Positions 1 to 6,465 are shown, counted from the stretch's first letter. The stretch: 6,654 nucleotides of DNA from Candidatus Omnitrophota bacterium (GCA_028714055.1 JAQTNB010000068.1:1-6654); one strand, 5' to 3'. Notes: a model not told the origin generated them from the sequence alone. Numbers and translations are program-made.

Positions 1-1
1 A

Positions 2-1501
2 TTGTACCTGACGGTTGAAAACGACGATTTTGCCCGGGCGGCCTTAGCGCTGCACAAGCGTCTTGATTCCGGGGTGATGATGTTCTTTGCGCAGGACCTG
101 CGCGCCGAATCGGGGAAATTCCGGCTGTATTGCGTATTCCTGGATAGCGGCCGGCGGTCATGGGTCGTGTTATGCCGGGATGTCGAGGCCGGGGAGCCGG
201 TTTTTGCGTCGCTTGCCAAAGAGATGTATTCTGCCGCTTTTTTTGAGCGCGAGATGAAAGAGATGTTCGGGATCATGCCGCAGGGGAACCCCGACGTTCG
301 AAGGCTCCGTCTGCACGATGAAATCTGGCCGGAAGGGTATTATCCCTTACGTAAAGATTTTACGCCTCCGCAGGAAGGATCTGCCGGGCAGGGACAGTAC
401 CGGTTCCATCGCGTGGAAGGCGAGGGGATATTTGAGGTGCCGGTGGGCCCGGTGCACGCCGGGATCATCGGGCCGGGGCATTTTCGTTTCAGCGTTGCAG
501 GCGAACCGATCATCAGCCTTGAGATACGCCACGGCTGGACGCACCGGGGGATCGAAAAGCTCCTTGAGGGAAAGACCTTCCTTGAGGCGGCAGACCTTTG
601 CGAACGCATCAGCGGCGATACGGCGTTTGGGTATAGTTGGGCTTTCTGCCAAAGCGTTGAAAAGATATCCGGCTGCAAGGCCCCGGCCAGGGCGCAGTTG
701 ATACGCGTTATATACCTTGAGCTTGAACGGGTGTATAATCATATCAATGATATGGGTGGTATTGCCCTGGATGTGGGTTTCAGCTTCCCGGCGCAATTTG
801 CCGCCATGATCAAAGAGAGGCTCCTGCGGCTTAACGGGGATTTATGCGGCTCCCGGTATCTCAAAGGGGTCAATACGGTCGGCGGCATCCGCTCGGATAT
901 CGACGCTCAGAAACAGGGATTGATACGCAGTGAGCTTGCAGGGATAGAAAAAGATTTCCTTGAGCTTCAGAAAATGCTTTTTTCCAGCGTCTCCTTTATG
1001 GACCGGGTTGATGCGACCGGGATCTTACGCACCAAAACCGCCCGGGACTTAAATATAACCGGTGTGGCAGCTCGCGCAAGCGGTATCGCGCTTGATATGC
1101 GTAAGGACCTGCCAAGCATCTACCGGGACCTGTCGTTTACGGCGGCCAAAGGACAGGCAGGGGATGTGGCTGCGCGCCTGAAGGTGCGCTGTGATGAAGT
1201 GGACGGGTCGCTGGGCCTTATACGGCAATGCCTGGATAAGCTTAGCTCATCAGATACGCCTTTACGATCCGCGGTGCAGGAGAAAGAAGGGTTTGCGTTA
1301 GGCTGTGTTGAGGCTTGGCGCGGGCCGCTGCGTGTTTGGACGCGGCTGGACGCGCACGGCAGGCTCCTGCGCTGCAAGATCGTTGACCCGTCATTCCAGA
1401 ACTGGGAAGGATTGGCGTTTGCGGTGCTGGGGAACATCATCCCTGATTTTCCGCTCTGCAATAAAAGCTTTGACCTTTCATATTCGGCAAACGACCTATG
1501 A
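2..1501 (+). CDS. Group 4 [NiFe]-hydrogenase-related large subunit (NuoC-NuoD fusion type, Ni ligands lost), 5' partial
   Basis: 499 codons are visible. The first full codon is TTG at base 2, but the frame is open to the window edge and the N-terminal domain looks clipped, so the true start is probably upstream. Residues about 1-120 are a NuoC-like 30-kDa domain, with FFEREMKEMFGI (80-91) and YYPLRKDF (113-120). Residues about 135-499 are a NuoD/hydrogenase large-subunit domain, with GPVHAGII (149-156), GHFRF (159-163) and HRGIEKLLEGK (181-191). This fused layout is that of HycE/HyfG. In active group 4 enzymes the NiFe site is held by an RxCGxC motif and a C-terminal DPCxxC; here these read RISGDT (202-207) and DLSYSA (491-496), so all four cysteines are gone. 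The expected Glu of the IIEPGH motif is Gly157, and the protein ends three residues after the lost motif. I infer an Ehr-type membrane oxidoreductase subunit on the cytoplasmic face, not a hydrogenase. It also lacks the HP(A/S)THG quinone-site motif of true NuoD. Confidence 0.9.
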   Translation: MYLTVENDDFARAALALHKRLDSGVMMFFAQDLRAESGKFRLYCVFLDSGRRSWVVLCRDVEAGEPVFASLAKEMYSAAFFEREMKEMFGIMPQGNPDVRRLRLHDEIWPEGYYPLRKDFTPPQEGSAGQGQYRFHRVEGEGIFEVPVGPVHAGIIGPGHFRFSVAGEPIISLEIRHGWTHRGIEKLLEGKTFLEAADLCERISGDTAFGYSWAFCQSVEKISGCKAPARAQLIRVIYLELERVYNHINDMGGIALDVGFSFPAQFAAMIKERLLRLNGDLCGSRYLKGVNTVGGIRSDIDAQKQGLIRSELAGIEKDFLELQKMLFSSVSFMDRVDATGILRTKTARDLNITGVAARASGIALDMRKDLPSIYRDLSFTAAKGQAGDVAARLKVRCDEVDGSLGLIRQCLDKLSSSDTPLRSAVQEKEGFALGCVEAWRGPLRVWTRLDAHGRLLRCKIVDPSFQNWEGLAFAVLGNIIPDFPLCNKSFDLSYSANDL

Positions 1502-2025
1502 ACCTGCATATCGTGAAAAACAGGCTTATCAAGGGAAGGGTGACAATCCCCTTTGGCGCATCTGATTGCGCCCGCGACAACGAGACGCAAGAAGTCGGAG
1601 AGGAGCTGCGTAAGCTCATCCATGCCAGATTCGGAAGGTCATTTCACATCCGCCAGGTGGATTCCGGCTCCTGCGGCGCCTGCGAATCGGAGATCATCGC
1701 CTGTTTGAACCCTATCTATGATATCCAGCGTTTTGGCATAGATTTTGTCGCATCTCCGCGCCACGCGGACGCCCTGCTGGTCACGGGCCCGGTGTCCCGG
1801 AACATGGCGCTTGCCCTGAAAAAAACCTACGACGCTATGCCTGAGCCGAAATTCGTCATTAGCATGGGCGAATGCGCCGCAGCAGGAGGGGCGTTCGCGG
1901 GTTCCTATTATACCTGTTCGGGCGTGCAGAATATTCTTCCCGTTACGTTTCACATCCCCGGCTGTCCGCCTGCTCCCCGGCAGATCATGCAGTCTTTATG
2001 CGCGTTTTTAAATAGTTGCCGGTAA
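1498..2025 (+). CDS. NuoB/HycG-like iron-sulfur small subunit of the hydrogenase-related complex
   Basis: 175 aa, the usual size for a group 4 hydrogenase small subunit (HyfI/HycG/NuoB family). These subunits carry one [4Fe-4S] cluster, equivalent to N2 of complex I, next to the large-subunit active site. The four expected ligands are visible: C59 and C62 in SGSCGACESE, C126 in MGECAAAGG, and C156 in PGCPPAP. C24, C69, C140, C168 and C174 are extra cysteines. The ATG overlaps the large-subunit stop as ATGA and has no clear ribosome-binding site, so it is probably translated by coupling at near-equal stoichiometry. No transmembrane segment is evident, which fits a peripheral-arm subunit. Membrane subunits (NuoH/L/M/N-like) and a HycF-type ferredoxin subunit are not in the window and would be expected upstream if the order follows hyf-type operons. 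The family is confident; the electron acceptor is unknown because the partner lacks a NiFe site. Confidence 0.9.
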   Translation: MNLHIVKNRLIKGRVTIPFGASDCARDNETQEVGEELRKLIHARFGRSFHIRQVDSGSCGACESEIIACLNPIYDIQRFGIDFVASPRHADALLVTGPVSRNMALALKKTYDAMPEPKFVISMGECAAAGGAFAGSYYTCSGVQNILPVTFHIPGCPPAPRQIMQSLCAFLNSCR

Positions 2026-2035
2026 TTCAGGCGGC

Positions 2036-2040
2036 GGAGG
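2036..2040 (+). promoter_or_regulatory. Ribosome-binding site deciding the start of the radical SAM gene
   Basis: GGAGG lies 5 bases before the ATG at 2046. An upstream in-frame TTG at 2016 would overlap the preceding gene and has no comparable site, so 2046 is the preferred start. Confidence 0.8.
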
Positions 2041-2045
2041 CAGCG

Positions 2046-3185
2046 ATGCCGTTATTGATCAAAAAATCCCCCGACACCCTCGAGAAGCTCAATATCCTTT
2101 CCCGCGATTCGCAATATGACCTTGCCTGCGCCTGCGGCACAAGCCAGGATGAGCACCGCCGCCGCTCCAAAGAGAATAAGTGGATCTATCCGGTGGTGCT
2201 TCCCCAGGGCGGCACGACCTACCTTTTTAAGACCCTGCTTTCCAATACCTGCGTCAATGACTGCGCGTATTGCCCGTTGCGGGCAGGGTCGGACGCGGAG
2301 CGCTGCAGCCTCGCCCCCGAAGAATTAGCCAGGACATTCCTTTCCTATTACCGCAGCCGCAAAGTCAGCGGACTTTTCTTAAGCAGCGGCGTCATCGGCA
2401 ACCCCGACGTCACCATGGAACGCATCAACCGCACCGCGGCGATCCTGCGCAGGTCGCACTTCAGGGGATACCTTCATCTTAAGGTCATCCCGGGCGCCTC
2501 CGAGGCGGCGATACGCCAGACCCTAAGCCTTGCCAGTGCCGTATCGCTCAATATCGAGACGGCCGGCGAAGAGCATTTCAGGCACCTGAGCACTACCAAG
2601 GATTACGGCCGTGACATCATCCGCCCGATCACCCTGATCAGCCGCCTGACTTCGCGGGGCTCTCGCTACCAGGGGGTCAAACATACCACGCAATTCGTTG
2701 TCGGGGCTTCCGATGAGACAGACAAAGAGATCATCGGCTATTCATGGAGGCTATACCGGGAATTGGGCTTAAACCGCATATACTTTAGCGCATACCAGCG
2801 CGGCAAAGGTGCGCTGAGGCTTCCCGGAGAAAACTCTCGTCTTAGCAACGGAGACCTGCTGGCACGCGAGCACCGGCTCTACCAGGCGGATTGGCTGATC
2901 AGGAAATACGGCTTTTCGGCCGAAGAGATCCCGCTTGAGGCCGGAGGGAATCTTTCCCTGGCGAGCGACCCCAAAGAGATGTGGGCAAAGGCGCACCCGG
3001 AATTTTTCCCGGTTAACATCAATAAAGACGATGCGCGCCGCCTGCTGCGGGTCCCGGGGTTCGGCGAGGTCATGGTTTCGCGGATACTCGCCTTGCGGCA
3101 AAAAGGGGCCAGGATCCGCTCTCTCGATGACCTAGGCAAGTCCAGCAAACTGTTTCTGAAAGCCCGGGTGTATTTGGCGTTTTGA
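2046..3185 (+). CDS. Radical SAM protein with C-terminal helix-hairpin-helix, putative DNA modification/repair family
   Basis: 379 aa from the ATG chosen for its GGAGG. The radical SAM [4Fe-4S] motif CVNDCAYC (C69, C73, C76) has the standard CxxxCxxC spacing and follows KTLLSNT. GLFLSSGVIGNPDVTMERI (109-127) and YLHLKVIPGAS (142-152) are typical of the family I recall as TIGR03916, 'putative DNA modification/repair radical SAM protein', which usually occurs with a uracil-DNA-glycosylase-like/DUF4130 partner. The N-terminal KLNILSRDSQYDLAC and the overall length also fit. Near the C-terminus, RRLLRVPGFGEVMVSRIL (331-348) is a helix-hairpin-helix with a PGFG hairpin, suggesting nucleic-acid binding. 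A reductant is needed to reduce its cluster; the true substrate is unknown. The gene starts 20 bases after the small-subunit stop, on the same strand with no terminator between, so co-transcription is likely. Neither partner gene is in the window. Radical SAM is certain; the subfamily is recognised from memory. Confidence 0.85.
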   Translation: MPLLIKKSPDTLEKLNILSRDSQYDLACACGTSQDEHRRRSKENKWIYPVVLPQGGTTYLFKTLLSNTCVNDCAYCPLRAGSDAERCSLAPEELARTFLSYYRSRKVSGLFLSSGVIGNPDVTMERINRTAAILRRSHFRGYLHLKVIPGASEAAIRQTLSLASAVSLNIETAGEEHFRHLSTTKDYGRDIIRPITLISRLTSRGSRYQGVKHTTQFVVGASDETDKEIIGYSWRLYRELGLNRIYFSAYQRGKGALRLPGENSRLSNGDLLAREHRLYQADWLIRKYGFSAEEIPLEAGGNLSLASDPKEMWAKAHPEFFPVNINKDDARRLLRVPGFGEVMVSRILALRQKGARIRSLDDLGKSSKLFLKARVYLAF

Positions 3186-3221
3186 TCTATTTGTATTGTA
3201 GTCATGCGTGCGCGAGGAAGG

Positions 3222-3249
3222 TTGCATTGGCGGATCGCCATAGTATAAT
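3222..3249 (+). promoter_or_regulatory. Predicted sigma-70-type promoter for the FecR/CHASE2 operon
   Basis: A perfect TATAAT (-10) at 3244-3249 sits 16 bases after TTGCAT (3222-3227), a weak -35 that keeps the TTG core. Transcription would start near 3255-3257. The spacer contains the palindrome TGGCG-GAT-CGCCA (3228-3240). It lies downstream of the radical SAM gene and fits the start of a new transcription unit. It is predicted from sequence only. Confidence 0.6.
3228..3240. repeat. Short inverted repeat in the promoter spacer, possible operator
   Basis: TGGCG (3228-3232) and CGCCA (3236-3240) are perfect inverted arms around GAT, filling most of the space between the predicted -35 and -10. 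Such placement suits a repressor or MerR-like activator site, but 5-bp arms can arise by chance. Confidence 0.35.
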
Positions 3250-3253
3250 AAGA

Positions 3254-3303
3254 AAGTCGGAGGGTAAGTGAAGCCCCTCGGACTTAAGTCCGGGGCTTCC
3301 TCC
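3254..3303 (+). promoter_or_regulatory. Palindromic leader with two alternative hairpins (REP-like or regulatory)
   Basis: The core CGGACTTAAGTCCG (3279-3292) is a perfect 14-bp palindrome, flanked by AAGCCC (3271-3276) and GGGCTT (3293-3298), and more loosely by GGAGG (3259-3263) and CCTCC (3299-3303). Alternatively AAGTCGGAGGG (3254-3264) can pair with CCCTCGGACTT (3275-3285) at 10 of 11 positions, around a 10-base loop; this fold competes with the first. No T-run follows the second hairpin, so it is not a normal intrinsic terminator. It lies at the predicted 5' end of the FecR-operon mRNA. It could be a stabilising 5' structure, a cis-regulatory element, or a dispersed REP-like repeat. Confidence 0.55.
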
Positions 3304-3360
3304 TGAGTAGAAAATGCACAATTCCATTCATCCCTTGGGTAAAGCCCGGGGATTTCTGCG

Positions 3361-3365
3361 AAGGA
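3361..3365 (+). promoter_or_regulatory. Ribosome-binding site deciding the start of the FecR-domain gene
   Basis: AAGGA lies 8 bases before the ATG at 3374. In-frame ATGs at 3314 and 3389 have no comparable site. Starting at 3374 also puts the hydrophobic signal segment at the right distance from the N-terminus. Confidence 0.65.
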
Positions 3366-3373
3366 TTAAAGCT

Positions 3374-4489
3374 ATGATCGCGGCAATAATGAGTCTGAGA
3401 AAATTATCTTTTGCGTTCCTGGTTGCTTTTTTTACGGGTTGTCTTTTCCCCGCGTCTCTTTTGGCCGAACAAGCCGAGTTGACCTATGTTTCGGGAACAG
3501 TAGAGGTCTTGTTTGCGGATGCCGGGGAATATACGCAGGGCGAGGAAGGGATGATCCTTGAGGCAGGGGATTCGGTAAAGACCGGGAGCGGTGCTTCCGC
3601 GGAATTATCGTTTAATGAAGCCAATACCAATCTCTTGCGTTTGAGCGAAAATACCGAAGCAAAGGCCGTTTTTTCTGGAGATGAGAAGCTTGAGATGACC
3701 TGCGGCGAGATATTTGCCTCTATCAGTTCTTTACCCTCGGAAAGCGCGTTTGAAATACGCACTCCCACCGCGGTTTCGGGCGCGCGGGGAACCGATTGGG
3801 TGACTAAGGTGACCGATGAGGGGACGGATATCGAGGCGGTAGAGGATGTGCCGTATGTGCGTCATTTTGAGGCAAACGGATCCGTATCCCGCGAATCCAC
3901 TCCCGTGAATGCCGGGCAGATGACCACGATCCGTAAATTTGAAAAACCGAGGCCGCCGCAGCCGATACCCGCGATAAGGCAGCAGGAGTGGAAACAGGTT
4001 AAGTTTGACGTGCGCCAGCGCGGAAGCGAAGCAGCGGTCAGGCGGATGTACCGGCCGCAGTTTGACCGAAAGGATTTTATTCAGCAGCTTAAAGAAAAGA
4101 AAGGGCCTGCCGGAGAAAAAGGAAAGCCCGGTGCCGGGAATATGCCCGGTGAAGGAAAAGAAAAGCCGATTTTTGATTCTATGGCCGGGCCGCGAAAAGA
4201 AGGGCAGCAGCCGGATACCCGGGATAAGCTTATCAGCCGCGAAGGAGAAAAGCGCGTCCAGCCGGATGCGCAAAAACATTTGAAACCGCAGCAACAAGAA
4301 GGCACGATATCCGGCAAGCAGGAAGGGGCGGTAATAAAAAGTCCCCAGGAGAGTAAGCCTCAGCAGCAACTTAAGGGAGACAAGGTCTTGCAGCCTCAAG
4401 GGACGACAAAAAAACAGCAGGGAAGCAACCCCGCAAAGAGTGTTCCTAATTCCCAAAAGGGAGCACCGAAAGGCACCCGGCGCCGGTAA
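3374..4489 (+). CDS. Secreted FecR-domain protein with long low-complexity basic tail
   Basis: 371 aa from the chosen start (391 aa if the ATG at 3314 were used). Residues 1-31 form a signal peptide: LRK, then a hydrophobic core (FAFLVAFFTGCLFPASLLA), then EQAE. FTGC could be read as a weak lipobox, but the core continues past it, so ordinary cleavage near LLA is preferred. Residues about 35-187 are a FecR-like domain (PF04773 type): VSGTVEVLF, EAGDSVKTGSGASAELSF, LLRLSENTEAK, a GEIFASI strand, and FEIRTPTAVSGARGTDW, the family's most typical stretch. From about 190 on the chain is rich in Q, K, P, G and E, probably disordered, with four collagen-like Gly-X-Y triplets at 244-255 and a basic RRR end. 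FecR domains outside TonB systems often act as periplasmic or surface ligand domains. The CHASE2-phosphatase gene begins 3 bases downstream, so the two are very likely co-expressed and work together. No sigma factor or TonB receptor is nearby, so iron-citrate regulation is not implied. Confidence 0.85.
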   Translation: MIAAIMSLRKLSFAFLVAFFTGCLFPASLLAEQAELTYVSGTVEVLFADAGEYTQGEEGMILEAGDSVKTGSGASAELSFNEANTNLLRLSENTEAKAVFSGDEKLEMTCGEIFASISSLPSESAFEIRTPTAVSGARGTDWVTKVTDEGTDIEAVEDVPYVRHFEANGSVSRESTPVNAGQMTTIRKFEKPRPPQPIPAIRQQEWKQVKFDVRQRGSEAAVRRMYRPQFDRKDFIQQLKEKKGPAGEKGKPGAGNMPGEGKEKPIFDSMAGPRKEGQQPDTRDKLISREGEKRVQPDAQKHLKPQQQEGTISGKQEGAVIKSPQESKPQQQLKGDKVLQPQGTTKKQQGSNPAKSVPNSQKGAPKGTRRR

Positions 4490-4492
4490 GGT

Positions 4493-6382
4493 ATGAAAAA
4501 GCTTACCTATCTTTTACCTGCCCTTTGTATTCTTTTGATCGTCTGGTTCTCCTCCTCAGAAGTTTTCAGAACACAGGAGATGTTTTTTTATGACCTGTTG
4601 ATGAAAACAAGGCCTGCGCAGGCTGCCGATCCCGAAATTGTGATCATCGAGATATCCGATGATACGCTGAAGAACCTGGGCCAGTGGCCTCTTTCCAGGG
4701 ACTTTCATGCCGCGCTGCTTAAGGTTTTGCATGAGTCCGGGGCAAGCCTGGTTGCCTTTGACCTGCTTTTGAGCGAGCCGTCTGAATCCGACGGGATCCT
4801 CGCCGAGGCAATGCGTATATCGGCATCGACAGTGCTTCCGTATGCCTTTAAGCTTGAAAAAGAGAAAGATTCCTTTCGGCCGGTAGAGGTCCTGGGAGGG
4901 ATCAGCCAGGGGCTCAGGCCGGCGGTTGCCCGGACAGGCCATATCAACGTCATTGTCGATCCCGACGGAAAGGTCCGCCGCCTGCCGCTTTTGCTGCGAT
5001 ATCAGGGCGAAGTTTTCCCGTCGTTAGGGCTTGCGGTTGCCGCGGCCCGCCTGGGTATTATGCCGCAGGAGATGCGGTTTGATCCGGGAAGGCTTTCCCT
5101 GGGAACGCGGCACGTCATTCCGCTTGATCCTACAGGGGAGTTTTGGGTGAATTATCCCGGCGCCTGGTCAAAGACCTTCAGGCATTATTCATATTTTGAC
5201 ATCCTTAAATCATACACCGACCGCCAGAAAGGCATTCAACCGCAGATCGACCTGGGCGCGTTAAAGGGTGCGGTCTGTTTTGTCGGGTTGACGGCAACCG
5301 GGACCTCGGAGCTGCGGGCTAATCCGTTTGATACCGCCTATCCGATGGTCGGCGTGCAGGCAAGCGCCTGTGACAGTATCCTGCGCCGCGCGTTTCTCAG
5401 GCGCCTGTCTCTTTTTCCCAGGTCTCTTATCAATACCGGTATTTTTCTTTTAAGCATCAAGATATGTTTAGGCCTTGCGCCGCTGGCCGCCTTTTTTTCT
5501 TCCTGCGCGCTTGGCCTTCTCTGTGCCGGCTTTGCCTGGCTCGTTTTTTCGCTCTCGGGCGTTTTCGGCGATCTCTTCCTTCCTCTGGCGACCATTGCGT
5601 TTGTCTATGTGGCTATACTATTGCGCAAGTTCTTTGCAGAGGAGCAGAAACGGCGTATCCTTGAAAAGGAGCTGGAGATCGCCGCCTCTATCCAGCGCAG
5701 CTTCCTTCCTGCCGATGCCAACCGTCTGGGCAGTATCGGTATCTGTTCTTATCTTGAACCTGCAAGGTTCGTGGGAGGCGACCTCTACGATATTATCAGC
5801 CTGGATGAGGCGGTATTCGGGGTTTTTATCGGCGATGTAAGCGGCAAAGGCGTCTCTGCTTCTTTGGTCATGGCGCAGACCATCTCTCTTTTACGGGTCC
5901 TTGCCCGGGATTCCCGCGACCCTGCCGAAGTCTTGTCTTCCCTGAACGATCAGCTCAGCGCCATCCTTAAAGACCGTTTTGTAACCGGCCAGTACCTGGT
6001 CGTGGATACAAAAGCAAACACCTGGCAAGGAGCATGCGCAGGGCATATGCCGCTGTTTTGTTATCATAAAGTAACGGATACCTTGACAGAGGCCCTGGCT
6101 GCCTCCGGCCCTCCGTTGGGCTTGTCGGGCAGCGCTTCCTATAAAACATATTCCGCGGTTTTTCAGCCCGGGGATAAGATCCTCATGTATACGGACGGCT
6201 GGACCGAGGCCCGTAACCGTAAAAACCAGGAATTTGGGGTTCAGAGGCTCAAAGAAGCGTTCTGGGCCGGCCGCAGCAAAGCGCCGGAGGGCATATTGTC
6301 GGAGCTTAGGCGCCGGCATGAGGGCTTTAGCGAAAAGGGCCGGCTTTTTGATGATTTGACCTTGGTAATCCTGGGTTTTTAG
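4493..6382 (+). CDS. CHASE2-domain membrane sensor with SpoIIE/RsbU-type PP2C serine phosphatase
   Basis: 629 aa. The order is: N-terminal membrane helix (about 4-20); periplasmic CHASE2 domain (about 25-300), with FYDLLMKTRP (32-41), IVIIEISDDTL (49-59), WPLSRDFHAALL (65-76), VAFDLLLSEPS (87-97) and HINVIVDPDGKVRRLPLL (150-167); three membrane helices (about 311-330, 331-355, 358-378); a short linker, EEQKRRILEKELEIAASIQRSFLP; and a cytoplasmic PP2C domain (about 390-629). The phosphatase motifs are complete: GGDLYD (428-433), GDVSGKG (447-453), AGHMP (516-520), YTDG (566-569) and DDLT (620-623). D430, D448, D568 and D621 are candidate Mn/Mg ligands. This is the usual CHASE2 topology with an RsbU/SpoIIE-like output, expected to dephosphorylate a STAS-domain anti-sigma antagonist in response to an envelope signal. 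The start at 4493 follows the FecR stop by 3 bases and is probably translationally coupled. No STAS or anti-sigma kinase gene is visible, so the target is unknown. Confidence 0.92.
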   Translation: MKKLTYLLPALCILLIVWFSSSEVFRTQEMFFYDLLMKTRPAQAADPEIVIIEISDDTLKNLGQWPLSRDFHAALLKVLHESGASLVAFDLLLSEPSESDGILAEAMRISASTVLPYAFKLEKEKDSFRPVEVLGGISQGLRPAVARTGHINVIVDPDGKVRRLPLLLRYQGEVFPSLGLAVAAARLGIMPQEMRFDPGRLSLGTRHVIPLDPTGEFWVNYPGAWSKTFRHYSYFDILKSYTDRQKGIQPQIDLGALKGAVCFVGLTATGTSELRANPFDTAYPMVGVQASACDSILRRAFLRRLSLFPRSLINTGIFLLSIKICLGLAPLAAFFSSCALGLLCAGFAWLVFSLSGVFGDLFLPLATIAFVYVAILLRKFFAEEQKRRILEKELEIAASIQRSFLPADANRLGSIGICSYLEPARFVGGDLYDIISLDEAVFGVFIGDVSGKGVSASLVMAQTISLLRVLARDSRDPAEVLSSLNDQLSAILKDRFVTGQYLVVDTKANTWQGACAGHMPLFCYHKVTDTLTEALAASGPPLGLSGSASYKTYSAVFQPGDKILMYTDGWTEARNRKNQEFGVQRLKEAFWAGRSKAPEGILSELRRRHEGFSEKGRLFDDLTLVILGF

Positions 6383-6408
6383 GGAGCATTGCAGCTAAAG
6401 AAAATAGA

Positions 6409-6436
6409 TTGCTAAGTAAAAAAAACGGAATATAAT
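6409..6436 (+). promoter_or_regulatory. Predicted sigma-70-type promoter for the small secreted protein gene
   Basis: TTGCTA (6409-6414), matching TTGACA at 4 of 6 positions, is 16 bases before a perfect TATAAT (6431-6436). Transcription would start near 6442-6444, giving a leader of about 22-24 bases with a strong ribosome-binding site. The layout matches the promoter at 3222-3249 (TTGC core, 16-base spacer, perfect -10). Confidence 0.65.
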
Positions 6437-6455
6437 AAAAGCCATTATTAAAAAA

Positions 6456-6463
6456 GGAGGAGG
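6456..6463 (+). promoter_or_regulatory. Strong ribosome-binding site of the small secreted protein gene
   Basis: GGAGGAGG ends 2 bases before the ATG at 6466, with its first GGAGG (6456-6460) 5 bases before it. It is the strongest ribosome-binding site in the window and fixes the start. Confidence 0.8.
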
Positions 6464-6465
6464 CT

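Noticed and set aside
602..622. Frameshift or sequencing error as the cause of the missing hydrogenase motif
   Set aside because: Flanking residues align well in the same frame, and the second motif, nearly 300 residues later, is independently degenerate in the same way.
1120..1623. 167-codon open frame on the - strand across the large/small subunit junction
   Set aside because: It overlaps two well-supported genes joined by an ATGA overlap, has no recognisable motif, and is explained by GC-rich codon use.
3271..3303. Intrinsic terminator for the radical SAM operon
   Set aside because: The stem is strong, but it is followed by CCTCCTGAGTAG rather than a T-run, and it lies after a good promoter, so it is better seen as a leader or repeat structure.
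3314..3373. N-terminal extension of the FecR protein from the ATG at 3314
   Set aside because: There is no ribosome-binding site before it, and it would add 20 mostly basic residues ahead of an otherwise normal signal peptide; the ATG at 3374 has AAGGA at good spacing.
3254..3373. Known riboswitch class (e.g. c-di-GMP) in the FecR leader
   Set aside because: I looked for familiar conserved cores and could not match any class with confidence; only the competing hairpins can be supported.
3731..4456. 241-codon open frame on the - strand opposite the FecR gene
   Set aside because: It lies wholly antisense to a gene with a clear domain and signal peptide. It has no ribosome-binding site or recognisable domain, and its composition reflects the low-complexity tail read backwards.
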